Below, piece by piece: positions 19,096 to 30,042 of a DNA stretch of 64,000 bases. How positions within the stretch are numbered: position 1 is the first letter of the stretch; each line of letters opens with the position of its first letter. The translations under genes were made by a program, and so were the position numbers. A model generated the notes under the pieces. The model had not been told where the DNA came from. It worked only from the letters and a program-made list of their open reading frames with translations, and searched no databases. Source of the stretch: Leidyana gryllorum EB-2025a (lineage: Eukaryota > Apicomplexa); the NCBI GenBank assembly GCA_048772705.1, contig JBLWGC010000126.1, forward strand, positions 1-64,000. The letters run 5' to 3'.

Positions 19096-21108
19096 ATGGA
19101 CGCGCTCAATGAGGAGCAACGAGAGGCTGTTTCGGACACAAAGACACGCTTCATGATGGTGCTGGCTGGGGCGGGTACCGGGAAGACTCGTACTCTTACC
19201 ACGCGTGTCTGGCGGCAAGTCAAGGTGGATGGAAACGATCCAGCTAGAATGATGTTAGTCACCTTCACTCGGAAGGCAGCCGACGAGATGAGAGAACGAA
19301 TGAAGATCATGGATAAGACACCAATTGAAGAACGGACCCTTCTTGATCAATTATGGGCGGGCACTTTCCATAGTATGGCGATGAGAATGCTGCGAATGAA
19401 AGGACGCAAGACCAAACACCTACCCGCTACCTACTCCATTTTGGACTCCACAGATCAGAAGTGTTTGGTCAAAGCCCTTTTGGAGGAATACGAGGAATCT
19501 CGATCGCCCTCCAGCGTATCCAGTCTTTCTACACGCGCTAGCTTTGACCCTTCTCAACTGCTTCCAAAAGCAGAGGCTTGCTTGGAATATATTCGTGAGG
19601 AAAAGAATCACGGGAGATGGCCTGGTGAATACGAAGCGGGAAAGAAGAGCTCCTTCTTCGAAGTTATATACAGACGTTATCACGGCCGATGCCGGGCTCA
19701 ATGGTTGCTGGACTTTGATGATATAATTATGCTTTGTGTTAAGATGCTCAAGGAGGTACCCGAAGTCCGCGCGCACTTTCAGAAACTGTTCACTGACATT
19801 TTGGTAGATGAGTTCCAGGACATCAGCATTGTACAGCAGGAGTGGCTGGAGTTGTTGATCGGGAAGCACACACGTGTGTTTGTGGTTGGGGACGATGATC
19901 AGTGCATCTACGGGTGGCGGCAAGCGAACGTTCACACAATGATGCGATGGAAAAACAAGTTTAACTGCAGGCTGATCAAGTTGGAGCGCAATTACCGGTC
20001 GACGGGGAATATATTAAATGCAGCTAACGGTTTAATCAGCAAGAATCAGCAGAGACTGGGCAAAACTCTTTTCACAACAGCGGGGGCTGGACCGGCGGTG
20101 GGGATCTGCTCAGCCAATAGCAAAAGAGATGAAGGTCAACAAGTCGCTCGGAAAATCAAAATATGGAAGGATGCAAAGCGAGCTTTGCGAGATGTGGCAA
20201 TTCTCTACCGAACAGCTGCCCAATCGGACGAGGTCACAGCAGCTCTGGCTCAGCACCAATTGCCTTACCACGTGGTGGGACAGATGGATTTATGGCTTCG
20301 CAAGTCTGTGCGAGACGTACTGGCCTACTTGAAGGTCGCGATCAATGATCGAGACGAGCTTTCATTGGAGCGTATCTTGAACAAGCCACCACGAGGTATT
20401 GGTTCCACGAGTGTGACTTTGCTCAAAGAAGTCTGTGAAGAGAGAAAGCTCACATTAATGGAAGCTCTCAAGTATGTGAGTAACTCACACGGTATTCCGG
20501 GTTTGCCGAGTGTGGGGCTGGCTGGAGTCCAGAGCTTCTTGGCGGTAATGGCAGAGATATCAGACTTATGCCACGACTCTTCCGTTCCGGTGGAGTCCGT
20601 GGTGGAATCGACCATGCGGATAAGCGGTCTCCTGGACCTCTATGAGGAGGAGAAAATGAAAGGGTTGCTGGGGGGTATGGAGTCGTACGAAAGGCTACTG
20701 GAGTATTCTCGGCTTCCTTTGGGTGAAGTGGATCCCTCTCTGCCTGAAGATGGCCGGTCGCCGATACAGAAGTTCTTGAATAGTATCGGAGTGTCATCGC
20801 CAGATGAGAGCGCCAAGACTGACGCGGTCCAACTGATGACTATTCACAAAGCGAAAGGCCTTGAGTTCCGGGCAGTCTTCGTAATTGGTGTGGAGGATGG
20901 AATGTTTCCGCATAAGCGATCTGATGATTACGAAGAAGAGAGGCGTTTGCTGTATGTTGCCATAACTCGGGCCAAACAACATTTGAATCTCTTTTGGTCA
21001 GCCATAGACGTTTGGTTACGTAGCACCTCTCCTTCTCCTTTTCTGAGTGACATTTCCTGCTCAGTGTCAGCAACACCTCCTCCAGCCAAGAAGCCTCGCT
21101 TGCACTGA
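19096..21108 (+). CDS. UvrD/PcrA/Rep-type SF1A DNA helicase, intact
   Basis: Intronless, 670 aa. All canonical motifs are present in order: Walker A GAGTGKT (residues 25-31), Ia VTFTRKAADEM, Ib AGTFHSMA, II VDEFQD, III VGDDDQCIYGWRQAN, IV LERNYRSTGNI, V QLMTIHKAKGLEF and VI EEERRLLYVAITRAKQHL. An active 3'-5' ssDNA translocase/helicase is therefore expected, with a role in repair or replication-fork processing by family analogy. Length matches bacterial UvrD/PcrA (about 650-720 aa). This bacterial-type helicase in a eukaryote may be of organellar or laterally acquired origin, which is inference. It is the last copy of the array and the probable reference from which the degenerate copies derive. 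Confidence 0.95.
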   Translation: MDALNEEQREAVSDTKTRFMMVLAGAGTGKTRTLTTRVWRQVKVDGNDPARMMLVTFTRKAADEMRERMKIMDKTPIEERTLLDQLWAGTFHSMAMRMLRMKGRKTKHLPATYSILDSTDQKCLVKALLEEYEESRSPSSVSSLSTRASFDPSQLLPKAEACLEYIREEKNHGRWPGEYEAGKKSSFFEVIYRRYHGRCRAQWLLDFDDIIMLCVKMLKEVPEVRAHFQKLFTDILVDEFQDISIVQQEWLELLIGKHTRVFVVGDDDQCIYGWRQANVHTMMRWKNKFNCRLIKLERNYRSTGNILNAANGLISKNQQRLGKTLFTTAGAGPAVGICSANSKRDEGQQVARKIKIWKDAKRALRDVAILYRTAAQSDEVTAALAQHQLPYHVVGQMDLWLRKSVRDVLAYLKVAINDRDELSLERILNKPPRGIGSTSVTLLKEVCEERKLTLMEALKYVSNSHGIPGLPSVGLAGVQSFLAVMAEISDLCHDSSVPVESVVESTMRISGLLDLYEEEKMKGLLGGMESYERLLEYSRLPLGEVDPSLPEDGRSPIQKFLNSIGVSSPDESAKTDAVQLMTIHKAKGLEFRAVFVIGVEDGMFPHKRSDDYEEERRLLYVAITRAKQHLNLFWSAIDVWLRSTSPSPFLSDISCSVSATPPPAKKPRLH

Positions 21109-21115
21109 TTCATGC

Positions 21116-21123
21116 TTTTTTTG
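21116..21123 (+). promoter_or_regulatory. T7G element upstream of UCHL5
   Basis: Seven T then G, 14 nt before the ATG at 21138 and only 7 nt after the helicase stop codon. Confidence 0.4.
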
Positions 21124-21137
21124 TAACTGTCCTCCCA

Positions 21138-22355
21138 ATGTCTGAGGATTGGTGTCTGATAGAAAGTGACCCCGGCGTCTTCTATGATATTACCAGACGC
21201 TTAGGAGCCAAAGGCGTCCAATATGAAGAAGTTCTATCTTTAGATGAGGATACCATAAGGTGAGCTGCAATTATTCTGCTCCCCACTAATGACTCTCGTC
21301 GCAGATCCTCGCAGGACTATTTTGGAGAGCTGTATGGCTTAATATTCTGTTTCCGGTGGCATAAGGAGCTTGGGGCGTCTCTCGATCAACCGATGGAGAT
21401 GGCCCCCCCTCACTTATTCTTTGCCCGACAAATGATACAGAATAGCTGCGCCACACAGGCGATGCTCAGCATTCTCCTCAATCTTGAAGACAAGATTACC
21501 CTCGGCAACGAGCTCTCTGGTTTCAAAGACTTTGCCAAAGATCTCCCCTCTGATATGTAATACACTCTCTCTTCATACCTTTTCAACTCTACCCACAGGG
21601 CCGGAACTGTTCTCTCTATGCACGACACTATCAAGGCCGCTCACAACAGCTATCGTATGACCCACATGATCACCACTGGATCCGATAAAGGGGACCCCAA
21701 AGAAGACCCCTTCCACTACGTCGCCTATGTACGCTGCAACAACAGAGTTTATCAGCTCGACGGTCTACAATCCGGCCCCATTGATCTGGGAGCGGTCCCA
21801 GAAAATGCACCCTGGTGGACCCTCGCGACCACCTCCATACACCGCATCGTCGAAAAGTAGGAGACATCCCTATCTATCAACACTCGAAATCTCTGCCTCC
21901 ATAGACTCCAAACTCTGCCCAGCAATCACAATAATCGCCACGGAGGAGCCGGAGGTGATATCAGATTCAATCTTATTGTGGTCGTTCCCGACCGCTTAGA
22001 GCGAGCACAAAAGCAGCTCGAGGAATCGGTCAACGACGAACTGCTTGTAAGCAACCAATTGTCTGTATCTTTAAGATAGTCTGCGCCTTGGCAGAAGAGC
22101 GAGTTAAATCAGGTCATCAAACGTGAAGAGGAAAAAAGAGAGGTACGCTGCTCTCCTTCGAACCATGAATCATTCAACACCAGCTTTGGGCCGAAGAGAA
22201 TGAGTGGCGACGCCATGACCTCCTTCCCTTCCTCCTCGCCAGCCTCAGGTAATCGATCGTCCTTCGCAACCACTCCTACAAGTGAAATCCCAATTAGGCA
22301 TCTGGCTAAGAAGGGGCTCTTAACCCCTGCATATGAATCCTCTCGACTAAGCTAG
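21138..22355 (+). CDS. UCHL5: Ubiquitin C-terminal hydrolase UCH37/UCHL5
   Basis: Seven exons with introns 21260-21304, 21557-21598, 21857-21904, 22047-22094, 22143-22183 and 22249-22297; all phases close to give 314 aa (human 329). Opens with WCLIESDPGVF as in UCH37. The catalytic Cys lies in QNSCATQAML, the His in DPFHYVAYV and the Asp in YQLDGLQSGPIDLG, so the enzyme should be active. The C-terminal helix with KREEEKRELW and the ULD-like tail (HDLLPFLLASLRHLAKKGLL) is present; in animals it docks UCHL5 to the proteasome via RPN13. Its stop codon lies 1 nt from that of the convergent HECT gene. Confidence 0.93.
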
Positions 22356-22356
22356 C

Positions 22357-25300
22357 TCAACGTAGACCGAACCCATGACGATACTCCAATGCTTTCATCA
22401 AACACGACTGTAACTTCTCCTTTGAATCATACTCAGGTAACATCAGATGATTGTAACAGGTGTGGGCCGAAGGTAAGCTGACACAAATTCCTCAAACACA
22501 CAAACAACCAATTCTCACCGATTCTTGTCTCCTCCTGCGCGCCCTATCACCAACTTCATACTCGCCAATCCTTTTACCGGAGTTCGGTCAGACCCAGTGA
22601 TGAAAAACAATAACCTCTTCTTGTCTTCTTGGCTCATTGCATGAACAACTTCCCAGAACATCCTGATCACGGGACTCTCTGAAGTGTACCCGTCTTGGTA
22701 CTCAACACACTTCTCCAACTCCTCAAAGTTCAAGTCCTCCGGACACCCACAGATCACCAAATTCAAATCCGCTGGGTCAAACAGTCGCAAGACTTGGCTG
22801 CCCACACATCGATGGAATCCTTTATAGAATGCCTGAAAACACAACCCACATCTCATCAAACACCCACACACACACACACAACTCACATCAAATTGCGGCT
22901 TGATCGAATCCACCAGATAATATCGGAGCAAAGCTCGGACGTACTCTTCCCTGACAAACAGAAAGAAACACATCGTGAAACATTGTCAGATTCGCACCTG
23001 TTGTCTGCTGTGACGTCCTCTGGCTCGGATTTCTCTATATCAGCGCCGTTCTCACGGGGCAGCGGAACGGAGTTTACAACCCCAAATTGCTCCACGTCCA
23101 CACTGAAGGTCAAACACATACTTGCCACCGTATCTGGTGGTGCCATCAGAAGTTGCCGCAGTGATTTGACCAATTGCGGCTCAAAGTCCTCCAGATCCTC
23201 CAGACATGGCGTATAGACGGGGAGGCTGCGAGCCATAACAGCCACAATGTCCTGATCGGCGCTCTCGCCTCCGCTACCCGCCCCTATGTCCGATACGGAT
23301 CCAAAGATGGAGGCTGGACTCGCAGCCTGTCCTTCATCACCCTGCCCCGGTCCAGAGAGAACATCCTGGGCGATGCCCACATGGCGCATCACCATTCCAA
23401 GCAACTCTCCAATACCGCCCATTTGGATACCGCCGCCAACCTCGCCAGCTCTCCGAGAACCACTTCCCACGCCACTACCACTGCCCTCGGGGGGGGGCAT
23501 AACCATCTCCGCATTGCGATTGCTGTTCCCTGCTTCGGGGACAGTAACAGTAGAGGCCGAATGCGGTGTTGGCGTTGCACCGCTGCCATTATCAGGAACC
23601 GCGGAATTTTGACCGACATGGTGCGGACTCCTTGAGGTCGTCGTCGTGGCCTGAGTCGCTGGTGGTATCATCGCTGGCGAACCAGACAGCAGCTTTCGGT
23701 AAACTACTGGAGGGAAATGGATGTCCAAGATGATGTTGTTGTACAACGCCAAACCAAGGACAACGCCAATCAACTCGAATTGTACAAAGGCCTCAAACGA
23801 ATCCTTCCGGAACCAAAAGTACCGAGTCTCTGGGTAGTATGCGAACATCCCATAGTCAGGGTTGAACAACTGTTCCACCAACAGCTGGAAGAATTCCTTC
23901 GCCACACCGCCCTCGTCCACACCATCCTCTCCTGCAAACACCACTTTCAACGGCCTCTTCAGACGACAAGAGTTCATTCTGCGACTCCCATATCGGGTCA
24001 GCTGGGAGCACCAATTACCACAAAACTCAGTCAAACTCACCTGATTCAAAGCGTCTTCCACCAGATTACGACGGCGGACTTCAAGAATGAGATAAGGAGA
24101 CGACACAAGAGCCACTGGACTGCAGTTTGACAACAAAAGCATATCTCTCGCTGACTTGACAATTGCGTACCCGATATTGATCGCTCCACGACGACTCTCT
24201 GCTCGTTGCTGTTGCGTGGAGTCCCACTTCAGCAATTGAGCCTTACTAGCCGCGTCCAATACGAAGGGATGATCCAGTAGACCATATGTTGTAGACACTT
24301 TACGGTTGAAGTCATGGAAGTCGGTCAGCAGCATGATAGGCCTCTGATTGATTCCATCACAGTGAAATTCCTCAAGAGGCAGAGAGTTCCTCTTGAGAGG
24401 TTTCAACGAGTCAGACGCCAGGTCCCGGAATGGCAGTTTCCGGGCATAGAACTGCACTGTCATCTCCTGATCCAATTGCATCTGTTCGCGCTCCTTATTG
24501 GCTTTGTATATGATCTGTTAGGACCGTTTGTGATGGCCTCTATCGGCAGTGAGCTCACGTCAAGATATGTTATCCCATGTCGTACAGTTGGCCCCACCAC
24601 ATCGGGCAGATACATTTGGGGGATATCATCATCCATAATTGAGACTGAAGCAGGCAGGAAAACCCGAAATGAGTATTGACGAGAGGTAATGACGTACTTG
24701 TGAAGAGGAGACGTATCAGATCCACCTGGCTCTCCACAACAGACAGCGGACAATTGACATACCACCGCTTCAATATGTTTTTAGCCGGCTCCGGAAGATT
24801 GTGTACACATCGACAGACCTCCACCAACTCAGAAAAACTCAACAAGTTAGCGTAGAACGGACATCCTACCGGGCTGTCAATAGCAAGCGAGTGCATCCGA
24901 GAACTTACGAGCGAACAACGGTATGAATCTGAGAAGTAAGGGAATTTCATACCCAGAACAATATAGTTGGAATGTGCTGCAAGTGCGGGCGATTCTGGCA
25001 AGCACCATTCTCTGATATTTGACGACGGGGGCTGATGATCACAATTATTACATACACAAGTATACTGGCCCCACCACCACTCACTCTTGCTTTTCTGAAT
25101 CTGACCAGATGGGGAAACACCGGCGTCCATTTGAGCATCGATATGATTATCCAAGCTGCTGAATGCATCGTAGACCTTTTCCAGCAATCCATCATCAATG
25201 GCAGGACAATCTTCGTTCACTGACATACCCTCCTTTCGGGCTAGATATCCTAAGGCCACCGGGTTTCCCCAAATGTCTTCAACAATTCGGTCAATGGTAT

Positions 25301-25695
25301 CTGGCCACACCGAGAAGTGTTCCCAGCCTCGTTCTTTATCCTCCATCATCCGAGCCAAATCATCTCGCCCGCGTCGCCATCGCTTGTGCAAGTTCACAGC
25401 ATTCTGTACATTCGCAACCGTGTCAGACATGTCTCTTGTTGGTTGAGCCACTCTCGATAATGCTTTTGTCAATGACGGGACAACTGAACTGGGATTCTCG
25501 ATAGCCGTTTCGAAGTCGAAATCTCCACACAAGATGTTTCTCGCTTCCACGAAGGCTGCACACACTTGGACAACGACCGGAAGACAACATACCTGTGTCG
25601 GCTATGCGGGGTACTTTGTTCACTCCATCCTGAGAACTAGCCAACACCATGTTCTCCCATAGGAACTTCAGCCGCTCCAGCGTGTTCTGTGCCAT
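22357..25695 (-). CDS. HECT E3 ubiquitin ligase, UBE3A/E6AP-like, with low-complexity insertion in catalytic domain
   Basis: Multi-exon. The start at 25695 ([15 protein letters not shown]) is followed by a 37-nt intron (25556-25592). The central region resembles the E6AP family ([17 protein letters not shown]). The HECT N-lobe is clear ([41 protein letters not shown]), as is the C-lobe ([26 protein letters not shown]). The catalytic Cys lies in [16 protein letters not shown], just after an intron, and the protein ends HGFGLR. About 157 residues rich in Gly, Ser, Pro and Asn (roughly 23215-23690) are inserted between VVYRKLL and [13 protein letters not shown] inside the N-lobe, where other family members have a few residues. 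It transfers ubiquitin from E2 to substrate through a Cys thioester. Confidence 0.9.
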
Positions 25696-25739
25696 TCTGA
25701 CATCCCAGCTGGCGGATTTGATTGGGAAATTAATTTTCT

Positions 25740-26446
25740 TCAGACCAGTATGGGTTCCTCCTCCTCTTCAGCTGGTAGCTCGCTGCTCTGACTCAACAGA
25801 CGGTTTTTATCACCCTCTATCTGCTGTGGTTCGCCTGTGAATGGTACAAATCCTGCAATGTTGGGCCACCCGCCGACACTAAAGAAAGCTTCCCTGGTCA
25901 GCTTGATCCAATTGCGTATCAGGAGAATCTAGCATCCCGAATATGTGGGCCCCCCAGAAGTACTCACCAGCACCACGTCATCTATCAGGTACAATATGAC
26001 TGATATTTTCCCAATGCCCGTGATGTTGTGCCATTGCCATCTATTTGCTATCAGTCTGTGTGACCCACTTGAATCGGAAATCCCAGAATCTGTGACTCAC
26101 ATCCACAAGCCTTTCCCTGTTGCACTAGCGATCCCTATTGCCGCCACCCAGCATCCTTCATGCACTCCGAGCTCCTGTACACAATTCAAAGATACAAATC
26201 CCGTCCCATGAGTAACACACACCGGTTCGATAAGCAACGAAACAAAACCAATCAGGCAGACAGCCAGTAGCAGAGTGCCGTGCACATCATCCAGCCACAA
26301 ATGACCAGCGGCCAGGACGAATACTAGCGATATCAGTCCAGTAACGGCTGCTACTTTTGGGAAATCTTGCTCGCTGAGAAACACCTAATCTGAAGCATAC
26401 GAAACACTCACATCATAACTTCAACGCTAGCTCGTTCCTCGATCAT
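25740..26446 (-). CDS. Small multipass membrane protein
   Basis: Four exons (introns 26374-26411, about 26056-26100, and one ending near 25930) give about 194 aa. The ATG at 26446 was chosen because a 38-nt intron with acceptor TCTCAG joins MIEERASVEVMI to EQDFPKVAAV in frame; the open frame otherwise begins with GTG. At least three hydrophobic segments: AAVTGLISLVFVLAAG, TLLLAVCLIGFVSLLI and ISVILYLIDDVVLILLI. The C-terminus is acidic (EEEEEPILV). Family not recognised. The next gene downstream on this strand (HECT) starts 44 nt after its stop, and the next plus-strand gene starts 41 nt upstream of its start. Confidence 0.7.
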
Positions 26447-26487
26447 GTCTCCTGCTAGCAAACACGTTTGCACTCTCCAAAAAGTCG

Positions 26488-26883
26488 ATGAACGCAGTCA
26501 TACAAAACCTTCTGGCGTTTGCGGCTGGCCGCTTCACGAACGGCAATGAGCGAAGCACCGATCGCTGGAGTATGGAGCCTCTGCGTGGTCAAGATAACCC
26601 CGACTTCGCTCGCTATTCCGCTCAAAATCCAAGTGGAAGCTCCTCAAGTTGGAGTCGAAGGCTGATGGAGTACTTCCCTGCAGTGAACTTATGCCTGGTT
26701 GTCATTCTACTGGTGGTCGTCATCATAGTCATCAAATGGGCGATTCCCATTCTGTTTTGGGGTGTAGTTGCTGTTTCATTCTTGATGTTGATACTTATGG
26801 TGTATCACACCGCGAATCGCATGAAAAGGTCACGAGAACATGAATTAAATCCGCAACGAGACGATGAAATCTATTACGCCTGA
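26488..26883 (+). CDS. Small two-pass membrane protein
   Basis: Single exon, 131 aa. A Ser/Asn-rich N-terminal 65 residues is followed by two adjacent hydrophobic helices (VNLCLVVILLVVVIIVIKW and IPILFWGVVAVSFLMLILMV) and a basic then acidic tail. Such hairpin membrane proteins are common and no family is recognised. Its last 10 nt overlap the convergent DCAF4-like coding region; the stop codon is 26881-26883. Confidence 0.65.
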   Translation: MNAVIQNLLAFAAGRFTNGNERSTDRWSMEPLRGQDNPDFARYSAQNPSGSSSSWSRRLMEYFPAVNLCLVVILLVVVIIVIKWAIPILFWGVVAVSFLMLILMVYHTANRMKRSREHELNPQRDDEIYYA

Positions 26884-28144
26884 AGCTCATCCGACTCCGG
26901 TGTGCTGTCGTCACAAACCATGTCCACGAGTCTTGGGTTGCCGAAGGCTAAATACATGCTTCCTACTGACAGAGGCCCGATGCGGCGCGGACGGGGTGCA
27001 CAGAAGGCAATATCTCGAGCCCGAACCAATCGGCGAGCTTCTTCCCAATTCGGTGGGTGTTCAAAGCTCTCATCAAGGTTCACCACACTGCCCCCCGACC
27101 ACATGTCCAAAAGTTGGTACTGTGGCGACCCATCGTACAATAAGGCCAGCAGAGAGCCGTCGGGGCTTAAAGAGACTTCGCGGGCCCTTGCAAGATACCG
27201 TGGGTCTTTTGGGGTATGATAAGTCATAGCCAACCTAGCTCAACCTTTATTGCGTCCAAGAAAGTTACTTACTGTACGACTCCTTCCAAGCGATCCAGTC
27301 TGACTCGTGCTACATGATTGTCTTGATATCTGACAATAAAGTGATCTTTAACTGAAGGTACAGCCATCAAATCAGTCAAGCATCCCTCCCTTGCTGGCCA
27401 TCGGCCTCGGAAGATGGCTTTGCTAGGGTAACTGATAGATATCACGATGAACGTTTTGGAGTCCGTGTCGACCAGTAACGCCTCGTCGATGGTGTTTGAC
27501 AACCAGCACCCGTGATTAGGCCTGAAACGCTTGAAGAAGATGTCATTTCGCTGGCGAGTGGAGCGAAGCTTCCGCCCTCGTATGTCCACATAGAGAGCGT
27601 CTGGCCCTCCCAGATAGGAAATGGGAGTTCTAACAGGCGAAGTCATTCGAAAAGACTCCCACGAAGCTGGCGCCCCGATCTGGATATCGTGCTCCGGAAC
27701 AATAACTACGCGAGAGTGATCCTTGTCAGATAGAAGTATCCATTCATCAGTTGAAACCGGTGCCAGATCGTATTTACGTAGAGGCACATCCAAAGACGAC
27801 CACCGTGGGTCAGCGGGTGTTAGGTCATCGGGGACAGCAAATGAACGTCGGCCGTCCATTGTCACGGTGTCATAGAAGTTACGGACATAGGATCGCTTCT
27901 CCTTTCCGCTTCGGAGCTTAAGAGCCGCACTCACAAAGGATACTCTGCTCCCCCATCGTCTTACACCTTGGTGAGCAGCAGCTCGTCGCCGGCGATGCCA
28001 TTGTACCCAGTCCGGAGGGCTGGCTCGCACCGGCTTGAAAACCCTTCTCGGACGAGCGCTGGGTTGACCTGCTCTTTTGCCGGGAGCGTAATACCGCTGG
28101 GTTGTCTCATCCCATTCCAGGCCAGGGAGGGCCGGACGACTCAT
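26874..28144 (-). CDS. DCAF4-like WD40-type protein
   Basis: Two exons with a 38-nt intron (27235-27272) give 410 aa. The N-terminus LPGLEWDETTQRYYAPG matches the start of DCAF4-type proteins, which present a LPGxxxDxxxxRYF peptide before a WD40 propeller. The remaining sequence has weak beta-propeller spacing (RSFAVPDDLTPADPRW, TDEWILLSDKDHSRVVIV, EVSLSPDGSLLALLYDG). DCAF4 proteins act as substrate receptors for CUL4-DDB1 ligases in other eukaryotes. I see no strong WDXR motif, so ligase association is inference. Stop codon TAA (26876-26874) lies inside the plus-strand neighbour. Confidence 0.6.
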
Positions 28145-28197
28145 GACTTGTTTTTTCTGTGTCTACGTTGTGAAGAATGTTGGCATTGGTTGGGGCA

Positions 28198-28568
28198 TCA
28201 GAAAGTGCCCGGCTTCGGTAGCCGGAGAATGAAACTAAAGACGGAGAACCCGATTTTGACAGCCAGACCAACGAGGGCCAAAAACACGAACGCCACTGTA
28301 TGAAGAGCGATACTCCTGTGGAAATCTTTAAGTTAGAATGTAGAGTAGTTGTGTAAGTGGGCGACCTACCTCGCTTGTTGTAGCGTGAGCACGCTTCCCA
28401 GAATCGCTGACATCCTGAGATGAAATGTGTTGTGCGGAGTATGAGTTGATTATAGTGAGTCTGGACGAGTTTCAAGCATCTGCTTTCTCCCGCTTGGTGG
28501 GCCGCCACTTCTGCTGCCTGTGCGTCGAGCAGTTGGTCTTCACTGCTACGGCGCTTTGGTTTGGCCAT
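28198..28568 (-). CDS. Small gene, probable tail-anchored membrane protein, structure uncertain
   Basis: The ATG at 28568 (MAKPKRRSS) lies 22 nt after the RPT3 stop and is preceded by a T8GG element, which supports a gene start. A 54-nt intron at 28316-28369 joins exons that encode MSAILGSVLTLQQARSIALH then a hydrophobic helix (VAFVFLALVGLAVKIGFSVF), ending at 28198. How the MAKPKRR exon connects to this frame is unclear: an intron ending CTCAG near 28414 is likely, but the donor is not obvious. A separate start at 28413 is the alternative. Family unknown. Confidence 0.45.
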
Positions 28569-28574
28569 TGTCCG

Positions 28575-28584
28575 CCAAAAAAAA
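28575..28584 (-). promoter_or_regulatory. T8GG element between RPT3 stop and next start
   Basis: On the minus strand, eight T then GG, 6 nt before the ATG at 28568, inside the 22-nt gap after RPT3. Same form as at 10406 and 16530. Confidence 0.45.
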
Positions 28585-28590
28585 CACTTC

Positions 28591-30012
28591 CTAGAAACTA
28601 TAGAAGTCAAACTGACCGTCCTTCTGCTTCACATGAGCATCCCAGCCCTTTTCAAAGTCTTTGGCCAGGATGACGTACCTGTAATGGGAGACACACACTA
28701 ATGCACACACGTCAAATGATCACTTACCGGTTCTTCCGCACAGCTTGCATGCCAGCTTCTTGGCAAATGGCTGCAATGTCTGCTGCCGATATCCTCCCAG
28801 GCCTGGACACAAAGTCTTCCAAGTCCACTTCAGGGGCAAGGTTCATTTTGCTGGTACAGGATTGGAAGATCAGACGACGTTGTCGTCTGTCGGGCAGGGG
28901 GAACTCTATTTTTCTGTCGAGCCGGCCTGTAGGGGTGCGTTGCAGATGTTGATCAAGATCGCGAGGGTTACCTGGACGAAGTAAGGCGGGGTCCAATGTG
29001 TCCACACGATTGGTGGCCATGATGACTTTCACGGAAGTGGCTTTCTCGAACCCGTCCATCTGGTTGAGCAGCTCGAGCAAGATTCTTTGAACTTCTCGAT
29101 CTGCGCCGGTTTGAGCATCGAATCGCCTGTGATTTTGAATTGTTTATGGTGGCAATCGAAGGATACTCACTTGGTAGCTATTGCATCAACTTCGTCGATG
29201 AAGACGATGGCTGGGGCATTCTCCTTAGCCATTCGGAAGACATCGCGAACCATTCGAGGACCTTCACCCAGATATTTCTGTACGAATTCGGACCCGACAA
29301 CTCTAATGAAGCTAGCAGTAGTGTGATGAGCGACAGCTTTAGCCAGCATAGTCTTTCCGGTACCGGGTGGGCCGTACAGAAGGACTCCAGTGGGGGCGTC
29401 GATACCGATCTGTTCATATAGTTCCGGGCAAGTGAGAGGGAGTTCTACAGCTTCTCGCATTTCTTGCTTCTGCACATCGAGACCGCCCACATCCTGAAGG
29501 GGTGTAGATAGAGGCGACGATGGGAGGCGGACTCACTGCGTAAGATACGTCTGGCTTCTCCGTCATTTGAAGCAGATGGATTGAGGAGTCTGACTCGAGT
29601 GGCAACACGTCCACAATACTATGGGAGTGTCGATGAAGGGCAACTGAAGCCGATGGCGTGAGCCTTTCTCTGCAGCAGATGGGTGTGTTGGTGTTGGTGG
29701 TTGCGTGTTGGCAGCTTACTTATCTATAGTGGAGAGTAGTCTGACAAAGTAACTTGAGCCTCCTGCGGAGCTGACGATAGCATGGCTGGAGTCGATGAGT
29801 TCCAGGAACTGTCCGATGACGAGAGGAACAGATTGTATTCTCTTGATTTCCTTTGCAGCCCGGATGAGTTCCACTCTCAAGTTCTTCTGCTCATCTCTGA
29901 TGAAATCGTCCTGAAGCTTCAAGAATTCCTCTTCTTTGTGTAGTTTCTTGTTCCGTAAATGGACATCTTCTTCTTCCTTTGACTGTAGTACTATGGTCGC
30001 GGCAGTGGACAT
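28591..30012 (-). CDS. PSMC4: 26S proteasome regulatory ATPase RPT3 (PSMC4/S6B)
   Basis: Six exons (introns 29670-29719, 29494-29536, 29127-29170, 28927-28971, 28679-28727) give 396 aa with consistent phases. The N-terminal coiled coil and OB region are followed by the RPT3-typical [19 protein letters not shown]. The AAA domain has Walker A GPPGTGKT, Walker [11 protein letters not shown], and [19 protein letters not shown] then [13 protein letters not shown]. The C-terminus is DGQFDFYSF. An ATP-dependent unfolding subunit of the 19S base. Length and motifs are normal. It lies in the same block as UCHL5, a proteasome-bound deubiquitinase in animals. Confidence 0.97.
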
Positions 30013-30042
30013 GAGGAGAAAAGTGTGTTTAAATTTTGTGGG

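Noticed and set aside
5297-21108. Bacterial contamination or misassembled bacterial contig for the helicase array
   Set aside because: The array is continuous with intron-containing eukaryotic genes on both sides, copies share eukaryote-style low-complexity inserts, and no Shine-Dalgarno-like sites or operon spacing are seen.
28107-28610. Continuous minus-strand frame through 28610-28107 as one protein
   Set aside because: It reads across a good 54-nt intron; the spliced alternative gives a clean transmembrane helix and an earlier stop. The upstream exon join remains open.
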